The translations under genes were made by a program, and so were the position numbers. Source: Metabacillus rhizolycopersici (lineage in GTDB: Bacteria; Bacillota; Bacilli; Bacillales; Bacillaceae). Taken from it: 54,667 nt of DNA. Below are positions 46,536 through 54,667 of this stretch, piece after piece. The notes below the pieces were generated by a model. The model was not told the origin of the DNA. It saw only the letters and a list, made by a program, of their open reading frames with translations, and did no database searches. The stretch covers positions 1 to 54,667 of the forward strand of contig NZ_JAIQUM010000035.1 in NCBI RefSeq assembly GCF_020075705.1, in the 5' to 3' direction. Numbering within the stretch: position 1 is the stretch's first letter; each line of letters starts with the position of its first letter.

Positions 46536-48414
46536 TTTTATTCTCCCCTCTTTTTTTTACTGCTCGTAACATGACAGTTCCATATGGTGGTATCGTCATA
46601 GACAGATGATATGGTCTACTATGATATTCACCTTCTATTGCCTTTAGATTCTTTTTATTGATTTGATTAGAACCACCAAATTCTGTTGCATCGCTATTTA
46701 AAATCTCTACATACTCTGTATCGATCGGTACTCCCACTTTGTAGTCATGATATACAACCGGTTTAAAATTACAAATAATAACGAGAAGCTCATTTTCCTT
46801 GCTGCCCTTACGAATAAACGAAAAGATGCTTTGATCGGTATTGTTAACATCGATCCATTCAAAGCCTTCCTCTACATGATCTAATTCATATAACGGTTTC
46901 TGCTTTTGATAGACTTCCATTAATGCTTTAAAATAATGGCGCATTTTGTTATGCATCTCATAGTCTTCTAGCATCCAATCAAGCTGCTCTAAATCCTTCC
47001 ATTCATCAAACTGTCCAAACTCCCCCCCCATAAATAACAGCTTCTTGCCAGGATGGGCAATCATATATCCGTAAAGTAACCGTAATTGGGCAAACTTCTG
47101 CCAATAATCACCGGGCATTTTATTAACTAGAGACTTTTTACCATGAACAACTTCATCGTGAGAAAAAGGCAAAATGAAATTTTCAGAAAAAGCATAGATA
47201 AGGGAGAATGTTACTTTATGGTGGAGTGCGTTCCTATGTTCTGGAGGAGTCTCCATATAGGTAAGGATGTCGTTCATCCAACCCATATTCCACTTGTAGT
47301 TAAAGCCAAGTCCACCTGACGAGGTAGGAGCAGTTACCATCGGCCAATCAGTTGAATCTTCAGCAATCATAAGTATATCGGGATCTTTTGCAAAAACAGC
47401 TTCATTCAGCTTCTTTAAAAAGCTAACTGCATAAGGATTTTCTACTAACTCATCTGAATTCGGCCAGTAGATCATATTTGCAACAGCATCTACTCGAAAA
47501 CCATCTACATGAAAATGTTCAATCCAGAAAATTGCATTTGAGATGAGAAAGCTTTGGACTTCTGGTTTACCAAGGTCAAAGTTCGCAGTTCCCCACTCTA
47601 AATTTTCACGATCTTTATAATTGTTATATTCATATGTTGGCTCACCATCAAACATGTAAAGCCCATGGGCGTCCTTACAAAAATGACCTGGTACCCAATC
47701 AAGGATGACACCGATATTTTCCTGATGACATGCATCAATAAATCCCATCAGTTCTTGAGGTGTACCAAAACGACTTGTTGCAGAAAAATAGCCCGTTCCT
47801 TGATATCCCCAAGAACGGTCATACGGATGTTCAATGATAGGAAGCAGCTCAATATGTGTAAATCCATGCTCTATAACATATGGTATTAGTTGTTCGGCTA
47901 ACTCTTTATAGCTAAATAACTCACCATCTTCATTTAGTTTCCAAGATACTAAATGAACCTCATAAATTGACATTGGACGATCATATGGTTGCTTTAGTCG
48001 CTTTTTCCTCTTCCATTTTTGATCGTTCCACTTATATCCAGATATGTCATGGATAATTGATGCTGTATTCGGTCTGACCTCTGAAAAAAATGCATAAGGG
48101 TCAGCTTTCAGTACTGAGTGTCCATCTTGTTTAATGATTTCGTATTTGTACACCTCACCTGCAGCTAATTGAGGAATAAATAGATTCCAAATCCCCTCAT
48201 CGTTTAACCTTTCCATCTGATGATGTAATCCATTCCATTCGTTAAAATCACCAACTACATTTACCTTTTTTGCATGTGGTGCCCATACACAGAAATTGGT
48301 TCCAACTACACCATCTTGTTCCTGAACATGCGCGCCTAAAAATCCATAGCTTTCAAAAGACTGTCCTTCATGGAATAAATGAATATCATAGTCTGTTGGA
48401 CATACTAGAGTCAC
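46492..48414 (-). CDS. glgB: 1,4-alpha-glucan branching enzyme
   Basis: The start is set at a GTG ([17 protein letters not shown]) about eight bases after AAAGGGTGA. The frame is open 13 codons upstream without a site, and the chosen start fits B. subtilis GlgB. The 640-residue GH13 enzyme has an N-terminal beta-sandwich, then [18 protein letters not shown] (nucleophile Asp), IAEDST (acid Glu) and [10 protein letters not shown]. The Lys/Arg-rich end overlaps glgC. It is the first gene of the operon. A weak sigma-E-like pair (GATATT, 14 bases, CATGTTGG; minus strand 48492-48519) lies upstream and would fit mother-cell glycogen, but is unproven. Confidence 0.95.
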   Translation of the reverse strand: MTLVCPTDYDIHLFHEGQSFESYGFLGAHVQEQDGVVGTNFCVWAPHAKKVNVVGDFNEWNGLHHQMERLNDEGIWNLFIPQLAAGEVYKYEIIKQDGHSVLKADPYAFFSEVRPNTASIIHDISGYKWNDQKWKRKKRLKQPYDRPMSIYEVHLVSWKLNEDGELFSYKELAEQLIPYVIEHGFTHIELLPIIEHPYDRSWGYQGTGYFSATSRFGTPQELMGFIDACHQENIGVILDWVPGHFCKDAHGLYMFDGEPTYEYNNYKDRENLEWGTANFDLGKPEVQSFLISNAIFWIEHFHVDGFRVDAVANMIYWPNSDELVENPYAVSFLKKLNEAVFAKDPDILMIAEDSTDWPMVTAPTSSGGLGFNYKWNMGWMNDILTYMETPPEHRNALHHKVTFSLIYAFSENFILPFSHDEVVHGKKSLVNKMPGDYWQKFAQLRLLYGYMIAHPGKKLLFMGGEFGQFDEWKDLEQLDWMLEDYEMHNKMRHYFKALMEVYQKQKPLYELDHVEEGFEWIDVNNTDQSIFSFIRKGSKENELLVIICNFKPVVYHDYKVGVPIDTEYVEILNSDATEFGGSNQINKKNLKAIEGEYHSRPYHLSMTIPPYGTVMLRAVKKRGENKNGKKKVRRNVISRG

Positions 48415-49118
48415 AAAAGTCACCCTTTCTTTAATTATCTCTGTAGTTAACATTCAAGATTTATATTTAAATCCCTTCATTGAAACCGCTACCAACATGC
48501 GACAGTAATCTACAATATCAAGACCTATCATTTAAAATATTATTCTTTTAAAACAAAGGAAAAAGGAAGAATTTTATAAATAGTGAACAAAAAGCCTATT
48601 AAACACTGAATATTTTTATCAATTATTTAAAATACGATAACATTATCTATAGAATGGAAACCGCATAAAATAAGAGAATCGTGGATGAACAGAGAATCAC
48701 AAAATTATTCTGAAAAAATATATTATTCGACTTTTTGTAGGTTTTTGTTGAAAGCTTTTTTTTAAAAAAAGAAGGAATTTCTCTGATTATTTGCAGGAGG
48801 AAGAATTTAAGGACAATATAACTCCGTTTATTCACTTTTAATGATCAAGTTAGAATATTAATTTTATGCCGCATGATGGCTTTGATAAAAAGGCATTCCC
48901 TTATAGTAGTTTCTGCTTCCTTACATTTATTATCCACCTCGAAACTAGCAGTCATATCCCCACTAGTTCTGTTAAAAATCTCAATATTTTTTACAAAAAC
49001 TTTACTTGACATCTAGCTGACACATTCAGCATTTAAACTAGCAATTGTTCGAGATAAACAAAAGCCAATACATTTCTTATCATAGGCAATTTCATTATGA
49101 AAAGGAGGAAAAAAGAAA
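48415..49118. other. 704-base divergent region between glgB and the VTC gene
   Basis: Very AT-rich, with no supported gene; a 62-codon open frame at 48647-48835 (minus) has low-complexity Lys/Phe/Ser content and no good start site. TTGACA at 49006-49011 could be the -35 of the VTC gene, but no convincing -10 lies 16-18 bases away. The sigma-E-like pair for glgB is noted with that gene. Confidence 0.4.
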
Positions 49119-49820
49119 ATGCCAATTCTGACCTCATTTAATCCAGCAGGTCGTAAAGAGCTGAAGCATGCGATTTCAATTGCTGAATATCTCGTGTTAC
49201 GTAGTAAGCTTCTTCACTTTATGAAAAGAGATTCAAACGCTGGAACGAATGGAAAATACTTTATTCGTTCAACCTATTTCGATAATTTTGATAATAAAAT
49301 TTTGAACGAGAAAAAAGAAGGGTACTTAAATCGGGATAAATACCGTGTTCGTATTTATGGAAAAAGCGATGGTGTCATTAATCTAGAACGAAAAAGTAAG
49401 CGAAATAACTTAACATTCAAATCGAAATGCAGGATCACACGTGAAGAGTTTGAAAAAATGCGGATTGGTGACATTCTTTGGATGGAAGAAGACGAAAGAG
49501 CACTGTTACGAGATTTATTTTTTGAGATGCACTATTACCAAATCAAGCCTAAAACAGTGGTTGATTATGAACGGGAAGCATTGATGTACCCTTATGGCAA
49601 CGTTCGTGTCACTTTCGATTTAAAGGTGCAAACAAGCCTACAAAATACAGATATGTTCAATAAACATCTACCAATGGTAGACGTATTAGAACCAAATTTA
49701 GTCATCTTAGAGGTTAAATATGATGAATACTTGCCAGATGTCATTAAACATTTACTTCATTTGTCAGACACAAGACAAGAGGCGTATTCTAAATATCAAT
49801 TAAGTCGGATGTATGGATAA
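49119..49820 (+). CDS. VTC-domain (polyphosphate polymerase-like) protein
   Basis: This 233-residue stand-alone VTC domain is related to the catalytic domain of yeast Vtc4 and of the triphosphate tunnel fold. Tunnel residues are visible: KYRVRIYG (RxR), NLERKSKRNN (ExK), VVDYERE (Arg), VRVTFDL (Arg) and ILEVKYDEYLP (ExK), ending in SKYQLSRM. Vtc4 makes polyphosphate from ATP. Activity of soluble bacterial VTC proteins is little studied. GGAGG precedes the ATG. It is the first of three genes with a DUF4956 membrane protein and a large lipoprotein. Confidence 0.88.
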   Translation: MPILTSFNPAGRKELKHAISIAEYLVLRSKLLHFMKRDSNAGTNGKYFIRSTYFDNFDNKILNEKKEGYLNRDKYRVRIYGKSDGVINLERKSKRNNLTFKSKCRITREEFEKMRIGDILWMEEDERALLRDLFFEMHYYQIKPKTVVDYEREALMYPYGNVRVTFDLKVQTSLQNTDMFNKHLPMVDVLEPNLVILEVKYDEYLPDVIKHLLHLSDTRQEAYSKYQLSRMYG

Positions 49821-49847
49821 AAAACATAAGTAGTAGGAGAGAAAAAA

Positions 49848-50534
49848 ATGGATACAACAACTAATTTTTCAGATATTTTTAAATCAAGCTTTTTAGAAAC
49901 AAATATTTCATTTTCAGTAATTGATTCACTACTTGGACTAGGAGTAGCATTCCTAGTGGGGTTAATCATTTATGCGGTGTATAAGAAAACATTTAATGGT
50001 GTTATTTATTCCCATTCATTTAATATATCATTAATTATAATGACAATGGCAACAGCCTTAGTCATTATGGGTATTAGTCAAAACGTATTATTATCACTTG
50101 GTATGGTCGGAGCTCTATCCATCGTTCGTTTTCGTACGCCAATAAAAGACCCGATGGATTTAGTTTTCTTATTCTGGTCAGTCATTGCCGGTATTTTAAG
50201 TGGAGCAGGCTTTATATTATTAGCCATTATCGGGTCTGTCCTTATCGGCCTTGTCATTATTTTATTCGCAAACAAAATTAAAGTGGAAAACCCATATCTA
50301 TTGGTAGTGAAATTAGAAAATAACATGATCGGCGAAGAAATTGAACGGATTATGAAGGATAAAACGAAAAAATTTGCTTTAAAATCAAAATCGATTATCC
50401 AAGATTCAGAAGTTGAAGTTACTTATGAAATTCGTGTAAAAGAAAATGATACACAAATTGCCTCAGAGATCTCAAACCTTCAAGGTGTGTATTCAGCTGT
50501 TATGTTAAGCTACGATGGAAACTTCACTGCATAA
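49848..50534 (+). CDS. DUF4956 membrane protein
   Basis: This 228-residue protein has three or four membrane helices (about 22-45, 58-78, 80-95, 102-140). The cytosolic C-terminal domain of ~75 residues has alternating strands and helices. The conserved block VGALSIVRFRTPIKDPMDLVFLF marks DUF4956. It lies 27 bases after the VTC gene with AGGAGAG before the ATG. DUF4956 often accompanies VTC genes and could anchor the VTC domain or move its product through the membrane, which is inference. Confidence 0.87.
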   Translation: MDTTTNFSDIFKSSFLETNISFSVIDSLLGLGVAFLVGLIIYAVYKKTFNGVIYSHSFNISLIIMTMATALVIMGISQNVLLSLGMVGALSIVRFRTPIKDPMDLVFLFWSVIAGILSGAGFILLAIIGSVLIGLVIILFANKIKVENPYLLVVKLENNMIGEEIERIMKDKTKKFALKSKSIIQDSEVEVTYEIRVKENDTQIASEISNLQGVYSAVMLSYDGNFTA

Positions 50535-50540
50535 AGGAAC

Positions 50541-50572
50541 GAAAGTAGATCTGAGATTTCAGATCTACTTTC
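50541..50572 (+). other. perfect 14-base-pair intercistronic hairpin
   Basis: GAAAGTAGATCTGA and TCAGATCTACTTTC pair around GATT, seven bases after the DUF4956 stop. No T run follows, so it is more likely a partial terminator or mRNA-stability element that sets the level of the downstream lipoprotein. Confidence 0.65.
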
Positions 50573-50612
50573 ATGTCAAATTAATAGAATGAACAAAGGG
50601 ATGATAAATATA

Positions 50613-52766
50613 ATGAGGAAAAGACGTAATCGACTCTTGCCACTATTGTTTGGTATAGCATTTATCATCAGTGGTTGCAGTAGCGAAACAGGATCAAGTA
50701 GTACGGAACCTACTGACCTTGCAAGTAAATTAGTAACTTATGATCATGATGATATGTATACAGATTGGCAGGACGAAAATGTAACATTTATTCATTTAAA
50801 TAAAACAACGGCAACGGTAGATGAAAATGAAGGTGTCATTGTAGAAAATAAACAAATCTTTATTCGAACTACTGGAACATATGTTATTGACGGAGCTTTA
50901 AAGAATGGACAAATTATTGTCGATGCAGAAGATGCCGGCACAGTTCGAATTGTTTTAAATGGTGCAACAATTCACTCTTCAACAAGTGCACCCATTTATA
51001 TAAAACAAGCGGATAAAACAGTTCTTTCTTTAGAAGAAAATACTGAAAATACCCTTTCTGATGCGACAGAATATGTTTATGCAGACGGAGAAACAGATGA
51101 GCCAGAAGCCGCCATCTTTAGTAAAGACGATTTAACGATCAACGGTACAGGTGCATTAGCTATATCCGGAAATTTCCAAGATGGGATTTCGAGTCGAGAT
51201 GACTTAAAAATTACTGGCGGAAAGATCAAAGTCACATCAGTTGATGATGGGATCGTCGGGCGGGATTTATTCGCATTAAAGGAAGCTACAGTTTCAATAA
51301 AAGCAACTGGTGATGGAGTGAAAGCTTCCAATGATGAGGATGATTCAAAGGGAAATATCATGTTGGAAAGCGGCTCTTTATCCATTCAAGCAAAGGCTGA
51401 TGGCATTCAAGCTGAGAAGACTGTTACTGTAGTCGACGGTGATTATTCTATTGTAGCTGGAGGTGGTAGTCCAGAAACGATCGAGAGCACGGAGGAATTT
51501 GTTGGTGCCTTTGGTCGTCCGGGAGATAAAATGACAAACAGGGCTGGTGCTAATGAGACAACAACTGAAGCAGAAAACACACCACAAACGCAAAATGACG
51601 TTACAGCGCCTGAAGGTAGCGCAGAGGAAATACCTGTAATGCCAAGAGGAGAAGAACCACCCGAAGGAATGACAGGTGAACCACCGAGCATGCCAGCGGA
51701 AACATCCGAGGAAACGGAGTCTGAAAATACGATCAGTACAAAAGGAATTAAGGCAGGGACAGAACTCACTATTGCTGGCGGAACATTTACCATCGACTCT
51801 CTTGAAGATGCGCTTCATAGTGATCAAAATCTTTCAATTTCTAGTGGGAAAATAACGATTTCGACTGGTGACGATGGAATTCATGGAGGTGCAGATGTAG
51901 CAATTAACGGTGGAACCATCGATATCCAAAAAAGCTTAGAAGGAATTGAAGGGATTAATGTAACAATTGCTGATGGCAACATCCATCTTCAAGCAGAGGA
52001 TGATGGAGTCAATATCAATGGCGGTAGTAGTGACTTTGAAATGCCGGGAATGGGTAAGAATGCTTCAGGAACTTCTGAAAAAACAGCAACAGCTGATGAA
52101 GAGACAACTACTGAAGAAGAGACAACTACTGAAGACGGTCAATTATTTATCGAAGGTGGCTACTTATTAGTCAATGCAAATGGAGACGGACTAGATTCAA
52201 ACACTTCAATAAAAATGACGGGTGGAACCGTACTTGTATATGGACCAACATCATCTGGAAATGGATCTCTTGATTACAATGAATCCTTCATTATTGAAGG
52301 TGGTATTTTAGTTGCATCTGGTAGTAGTGGTATGGTACAAGGCGTCTCAGAGGATTCAACACAAAAAGCCATGGTGATGACATTCCCTGAATTCCAAGAA
52401 TCAGGAACAGCCGTTTATGTCGAAGATAGCAATGGTAAACAAGTCTTTGCGATTGCTCCAGAAAAACAATTCCAAACCATTTTAATTAGCACACCAGACC
52501 TTCAAAGTGAACAATCGTATACTCTCAACTCTGGTGGTGTCTTAACAGGAAAAAATACAGATGGTTTGTATGAATCAGCAGAATATAAGAAGGGTTCATT
52601 ATCTGTAGATTATACATTATCAAATGTAATGACATACTTAGACGAATCCGGTGAAACAGATGGTCAAGCAAATGGGATGTTTGGTGGTCGTGGAAGAAAT
52701 CCTTTTACCACTGATCAAAACAATGACCAAAGTATACAAACTGATACAGGACAAGGTAATGAATAA
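50613..52766 (+). CDS. large lipoprotein with Cthe_2159-type (DUF4353) beta-helix carbohydrate-binding domain
   Basis: ATGs at 50589, 50601 and 50613 are possible starts. I favour 50613 (MRKRRNRLLPLLFG) since AAAGGG lies about twelve bases upstream, giving 717 residues. The signal peptide ends at lipobox ISGC. The body shows repeated units such as DDLKITGGKIKVTSVDDGI, NLSISSGKITISTGDDGIHG and SIKMTGGTVLVYG, typical of the parallel beta-helix family named after Cthe_2159, which binds acidic polysaccharide and calcium. Low-complexity Thr/Glu/Pro inserts lie near residues 300-380 and 490-510, and the tail is Gly/Asn/Gln-rich. It should sit outside the membrane. Confidence 0.85.
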   Translation: MRKRRNRLLPLLFGIAFIISGCSSETGSSSTEPTDLASKLVTYDHDDMYTDWQDENVTFIHLNKTTATVDENEGVIVENKQIFIRTTGTYVIDGALKNGQIIVDAEDAGTVRIVLNGATIHSSTSAPIYIKQADKTVLSLEENTENTLSDATEYVYADGETDEPEAAIFSKDDLTINGTGALAISGNFQDGISSRDDLKITGGKIKVTSVDDGIVGRDLFALKEATVSIKATGDGVKASNDEDDSKGNIMLESGSLSIQAKADGIQAEKTVTVVDGDYSIVAGGGSPETIESTEEFVGAFGRPGDKMTNRAGANETTTEAENTPQTQNDVTAPEGSAEEIPVMPRGEEPPEGMTGEPPSMPAETSEETESENTISTKGIKAGTELTIAGGTFTIDSLEDALHSDQNLSISSGKITISTGDDGIHGGADVAINGGTIDIQKSLEGIEGINVTIADGNIHLQAEDDGVNINGGSSDFEMPGMGKNASGTSEKTATADEETTTEEETTTEDGQLFIEGGYLLVNANGDGLDSNTSIKMTGGTVLVYGPTSSGNGSLDYNESFIIEGGILVASGSSGMVQGVSEDSTQKAMVMTFPEFQESGTAVYVEDSNGKQVFAIAPEKQFQTILISTPDLQSEQSYTLNSGGVLTGKNTDGLYESAEYKKGSLSVDYTLSNVMTYLDESGETDGQANGMFGGRGRNPFTTDQNNDQSIQTDTGQGNE

Positions 52767-52780
52767 CATAAAATGACAAT

Positions 52781-52812
52781 TAGTGGGGATTTCTAAAATC
52801 CCCACTATTTAA
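52781..52812. terminator. terminator after the lipoprotein gene
   Basis: TAGTGGGGAT and ATCCCCACTA pair around TTCTAAA, followed by TTTAAT. It also faces the decayed gene on the other strand. Confidence 0.75.
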
Positions 52813-52817
52813 TATGG

Positions 52818-53619
52818 TTAAGGCATTTCACTAATTGTTTTTGCTTGCATATGAAGAGCTAAATAATCTGGACCGCCGGCCTTTGAATCTGTACCAGACA
52901 TTTTAAATCCGTAGAATGGATGGTAGCCAACAATTGCTCCTGTACAATTTCGATTAAAATATAGGTTTCCTACATGAAATTCTTGCTTTGCACGTTCAAT
53001 ATGCTGTCTGTTAGTTGTAATAACAGCCCCTGTTAATCCATATTCAGCATTGTAGGCAATGTTGAGATCCTCATCGAAGTTCCTCGCCTTCGCAGACGCA
53101 ACAACAGGGCTGAAAATTTCTTCCTGCATGAGTCGTGAGTTTGGATCTAGATCAGCAAAGATGGTTGGTTCAATAAAATATCCCTTTGAATCATCACCCT
53201 TCCCACCACTCACTAAGTGTCCTTCTTCCTCTCCAATTCGTATAGTCCATAATGAAGCTTGATCAATCACAGGACACCTATACGTGTTAGTATGTTCAGG
53301 ATTGCCTCTTATTTTCTGTTCAGTTATTTCTACAACACGCTGAGGAACTTGATCATATACATCCTCGTGAACGACGGCCCGAGAGCCAGCAGAACATTTT
53401 TACCCGGCGAGGCCAAATACCGAAGCGAAGATGGATTGAGCAGCAAGCTCAAGATCACAGTCCTTATCAACATCAACAGTATCTTTTCCACTCATTTCAG
53501 CAATGACACGCTTTAAGTGCATTTGTCCTTTTTGAACCTTTGCCATACGTTCAAAAATGTGTGTATCAACCTCACGAGAACCAGTGAATGTAATGTTGCT
53601 CGTCAACTAAATAATCTCC
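52818..53619 (-). pseudogene. decayed 1-pyrroline-5-carboxylate dehydrogenase, C-terminal half
   Basis: In one frame from 53606 to 52818 the product reads as the C-terminal half of P5C dehydrogenase (RocA/PruA type, proline and arginine breakdown): [69 protein letters not shown] and [20 protein letters not shown] at 53400-53402 replaces the Gln of the GQKC active-site motif, directly before the Lys and the catalytic Cys. Upstream, GDYLVD (53602-53619) is out of frame with ITFTG after a small deletion. All earlier sequence is missing, and repeat copy F abuts the break. The gene cannot give a working enzyme. Confidence 0.9.
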
Positions 53620-53676
53620 GACGCCTTAATCAGCCTCAGGCTTATGACCTCGAGGGGCTAGGCACTGGAGCTGGAC
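53620..53676 (+). repeat. intergenic repeat, short copy F
   Basis: ACGCCTTAATCAGCCTCAGG and GAGGGGCTAGGCACTGGAGC are the left and right arms of the element, joined directly by CTTATGACCTC. The inner hairpin and the TTATCCACAG tail are missing. It abuts the 5' break of the decayed dehydrogenase gene. Confidence 0.7.
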
Positions 53677-53713
53677 AATTCTCGAAGCCTAGACTTATAA
53701 ATTCTGATATTAC

Positions 53714-53740
53714 AAAAAAGCATTGCAAGTATGCAATGCT
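53714..53740 (-). terminator. terminator of the tRNA operon
   Basis: On the minus strand GCATTGCA and TGCAATGC pair around TACT, followed by six T, directly after tRNA-Glu. Confidence 0.9.
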
Positions 53741-53746
53741 TTTTGA

Positions 53747-53818
53747 TGACCCGTACGGGATTCGAACCCGTGTTACCGCCGTGAAAGGGCGGTGTCTTAA
53801 CCGCTTGACCAACGGGCC
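53747..53818 (-). tRNA. tRNA-Glu (UUC)
   Basis: This 72-base cloverleaf has acceptor GGCCCGT/ACGGGTC, anticodon TTC in CCCTTTCACGG and T-arm GGTTCGAATCC. CCA is not encoded. It is the last tRNA of the operon. Confidence 0.95.
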
Positions 53819-53840
53819 AATATTCAACTAAATTATTATA

Positions 53841-53931
53841 TGGCGGAGAAGGAGGGATTTGAACCCTCGCGCCGCTTACGCGACCTACACCCTTAGCAGG
53901 GGCGCCTCTTCAGCCTCTTGAGTACTTCCCC
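53841..53931 (-). tRNA. tRNA-Ser (GCU)
   Basis: This class II tRNA with a long variable arm (TCGCGTAAGCGGC) has acceptor GGGGAAG/CTTCTCC, anticodon GCT in CCTGCTAAGG and encoded CCA. Confidence 0.95.
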
Positions 53932-53934
53932 ATA

Positions 53935-54009
53935 TGGCTCCGCAGGTAGGACTCGAACCTACGACCGATCGGTTAACAGCCGATAGCTCTACCACTGAGC
54001 TACTGCGGA
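53935..54009 (-). tRNA. tRNA-Asn (GUU)
   Basis: Acceptor TCCGCAG/CTGCGGA, anticodon GTT in GCTGTTAACC, encoded CCA. Three bases separate it from tRNA-Ser. Confidence 0.95.
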
Positions 54010-54022
54010 ATAATGTTTAAAA

Positions 54023-54099
<77 letters not shown>

Positions 54100-54105
54100 A
54101 TTTTT

Positions 54106-54179
54106 TGGAGCGGGTGAAGGGAATCGAACCCTCATCATCAGCTTGGAAGGCTGAGGTTTTACCACTAAACTACACCCGC
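54106..54179 (-). tRNA. tRNA-Gly (UCC)
   Basis: Acceptor GCGGGTG/CACCCGC, anticodon TCC in CTTCCAAG, encoded CCA. Confidence 0.95.
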
Positions 54180-54193
54180 AAAGATAATATAAA

Positions 54194-54270
54194 TGGGGCG
54201 ACTGATGGGAATCGAACCCACGAATGTCGGAACCACAATCCGATGCGTTAACCACTTCGCCACAATCGCC
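54194..54270 (-). tRNA. tRNA-His (GUG)
   Basis: Anticodon GTG in TTGTGGTT. The extra G at position -1 faces C73, the identity pair of tRNA-His. Acceptor GCGATTG/CAGTCGC, encoded CCA. Confidence 0.95.
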
Positions 54271-54293
54271 ACATTATGTCATTTAAAAGAAAA

Positions 54294-54369
54294 TGGTGGC
54301 TCAGGACGGAATCGAACCGCCGACACATGGATTTTCAGTCCATTGCTCTACCAACTGAGCTACTGAGCC
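54294..54369 (-). tRNA. tRNA-Phe (GAA)
   Basis: Acceptor GGCTCAG/CTGAGCC, anticodon GAA in CTGAAAATC, encoded CCA. Confidence 0.95.
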
Positions 54370-54542
54370 ATAAATAGTTTTCGGCTTCCACTAAGCTTCA
54401 AATCTCTTCGTCAGCTCCTTCACTCACATCCTCACGTATTAACATACGCTCCGGTGTTCGTTCAGTCGCTTCCTCGACCTTTTCGCTTATCGAAATCCTT
54501 TTACTTGAGACAAGAATATTATAGATTATGTTTTATAAAGAA
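54370..54542 (-). other. 173-base spacer between tRNA-Phe and tRNA-Asp
   Basis: All other spacers in this tRNA cluster are 3-23 bases. This one is 173 bases and on the minus strand is purine-rich and more GC-rich than usual intergenic DNA. It has a small CGTAT/ATACG hairpin and repeated GAGGA/GAAGGAG-like words. No tRNA or ORF is present in it. Confidence 0.6.
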
Positions 54543-54619
54543 TGGCGGTCCGGACGGGACTCGAACCCGCGACCTCCTGCGTGACAGGCAGGCATTCTAA
54601 CCAACTGAACTACCGGACC
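54543..54619 (-). tRNA. tRNA-Asp (GUC)
   Basis: Acceptor GGTCCGG/CCGGACC, anticodon GTC in CTGTCACG, encoded CCA. Confidence 0.95.
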
Positions 54620-54623
54620 ATTT

Positions 54624-54667
54624 TGGTTGCGGGGACAGGATTTGAACCTGCGACCTTCGGGTTATGA
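54624..54667 (-). tRNA. initiator tRNA-fMet (CAU), 3' part only
   Basis: The 44 bases from the anticodon loop (CATAACCCG) to CCA are present; the 5' half lies outside the window. The sequence GAAGGTCGCAGGTTCAAATC with the GCAACCA end is the usual Bacillus initiator type rather than elongator Met. Confidence 0.85.

Noticed and set aside
48647..48835. 62-codon open frame upstream of glgB
   Set aside because: Low-complexity Lys/Phe/Ser product in very AT-rich DNA without a ribosome site.
51378..51827. Two long minus-strand open frames inside the lipoprotein gene
   Set aside because: They mirror the repetitive Thr/Glu/Pro-rich codons of the true gene and have no start signals.
53620..53676. Insertion sequence at the dehydrogenase break
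   Set aside because: No transposase fragment or terminal inverted repeat pair is present; the sequence is a short copy of the intergenic repeat.

Overview
The window reads as a chromosome segment of a low-GC, endospore-forming Bacillaceae bacterium. Evidence for this is the gene order pckA-metK-asnB, ytmA/ytmB, ytlACD, ytkD, dps, luxS-yidD-carbonic anhydrase, menFDHBEC, yteA and glgBCDAP, which is close to the Bacillus subtilis ytk-ytm / men / glg region. Further support comes from strong AGGAGG-type ribosome binding sites, many TTG/GTG starts, and a tRNA cluster whose order (fMet-Asp-Phe-His-Gly-Ile-Asn-Ser-Glu) matches the distal end of B. subtilis trnB as I remember it. Genus and species cannot be fixed from the sequence alone.

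Layout. At 0.3-7.5 kb is a seven-gene membrane/AAA+ cluster: RDD protein, SpoIIM-like protein on the opposite strand, DUF58, MoxR ATPase, DUF4350, DUF4129 and a polytopic membrane protein. At 7.8-16 kb are asnB, a YtkA-like lipoprotein, metK behind a SAM (S-box) riboswitch, divergent pckA, a DUF2584 protein and an alpha/beta hydrolase. At 16.3-20.7 kb are a YtlACD-type ABC importer, the Nudix enzyme YtkD, two small proteins and Dps. At 20.9-29.8 kb is a metal-linked stretch: FolE2, LuxS, YidD, beta-carbonic anhydrase, a His-rich zinc-binding lipoprotein behind two Zur-like boxes, a DUF1540 protein, and mntABCD behind two MntR-like boxes. At 30.2-37.9 kb is the menaquinone set menFDHBEC. At 38.3-40.0 kb are a DksA/TraR-type protein (YteA-like) and an AIM24/TIGR00266 protein. 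At 40.3-48.4 kb is the glycogen operon glgBCDAP. At 49.1-52.8 kb is a three-gene VTC / DUF4956 / Cthe_2159-type lipoprotein module. At 52.8-53.6 kb is a decayed 1-pyrroline-5-carboxylate dehydrogenase gene. At 53.7 kb to the end are nine tRNA genes on the minus strand, the last cut by the window edge.

Cross-cutting signals. A family of intergenic palindromic repeats occurs six times (two copies partial). It ends one gene, lies between menB and menE, and sits at the 5' break of the pseudogene. Three full copies end in a perfect DnaA-box 9-mer. The two least understood gene groups are the MoxR/DUF58/SpoIIM/RDD cluster and the VTC/DUF4956/beta-helix lipoprotein module. The metK riboswitch carries an unusually long insertion in one helix. 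No CRISPR array, complete insertion sequence or prophage was seen.
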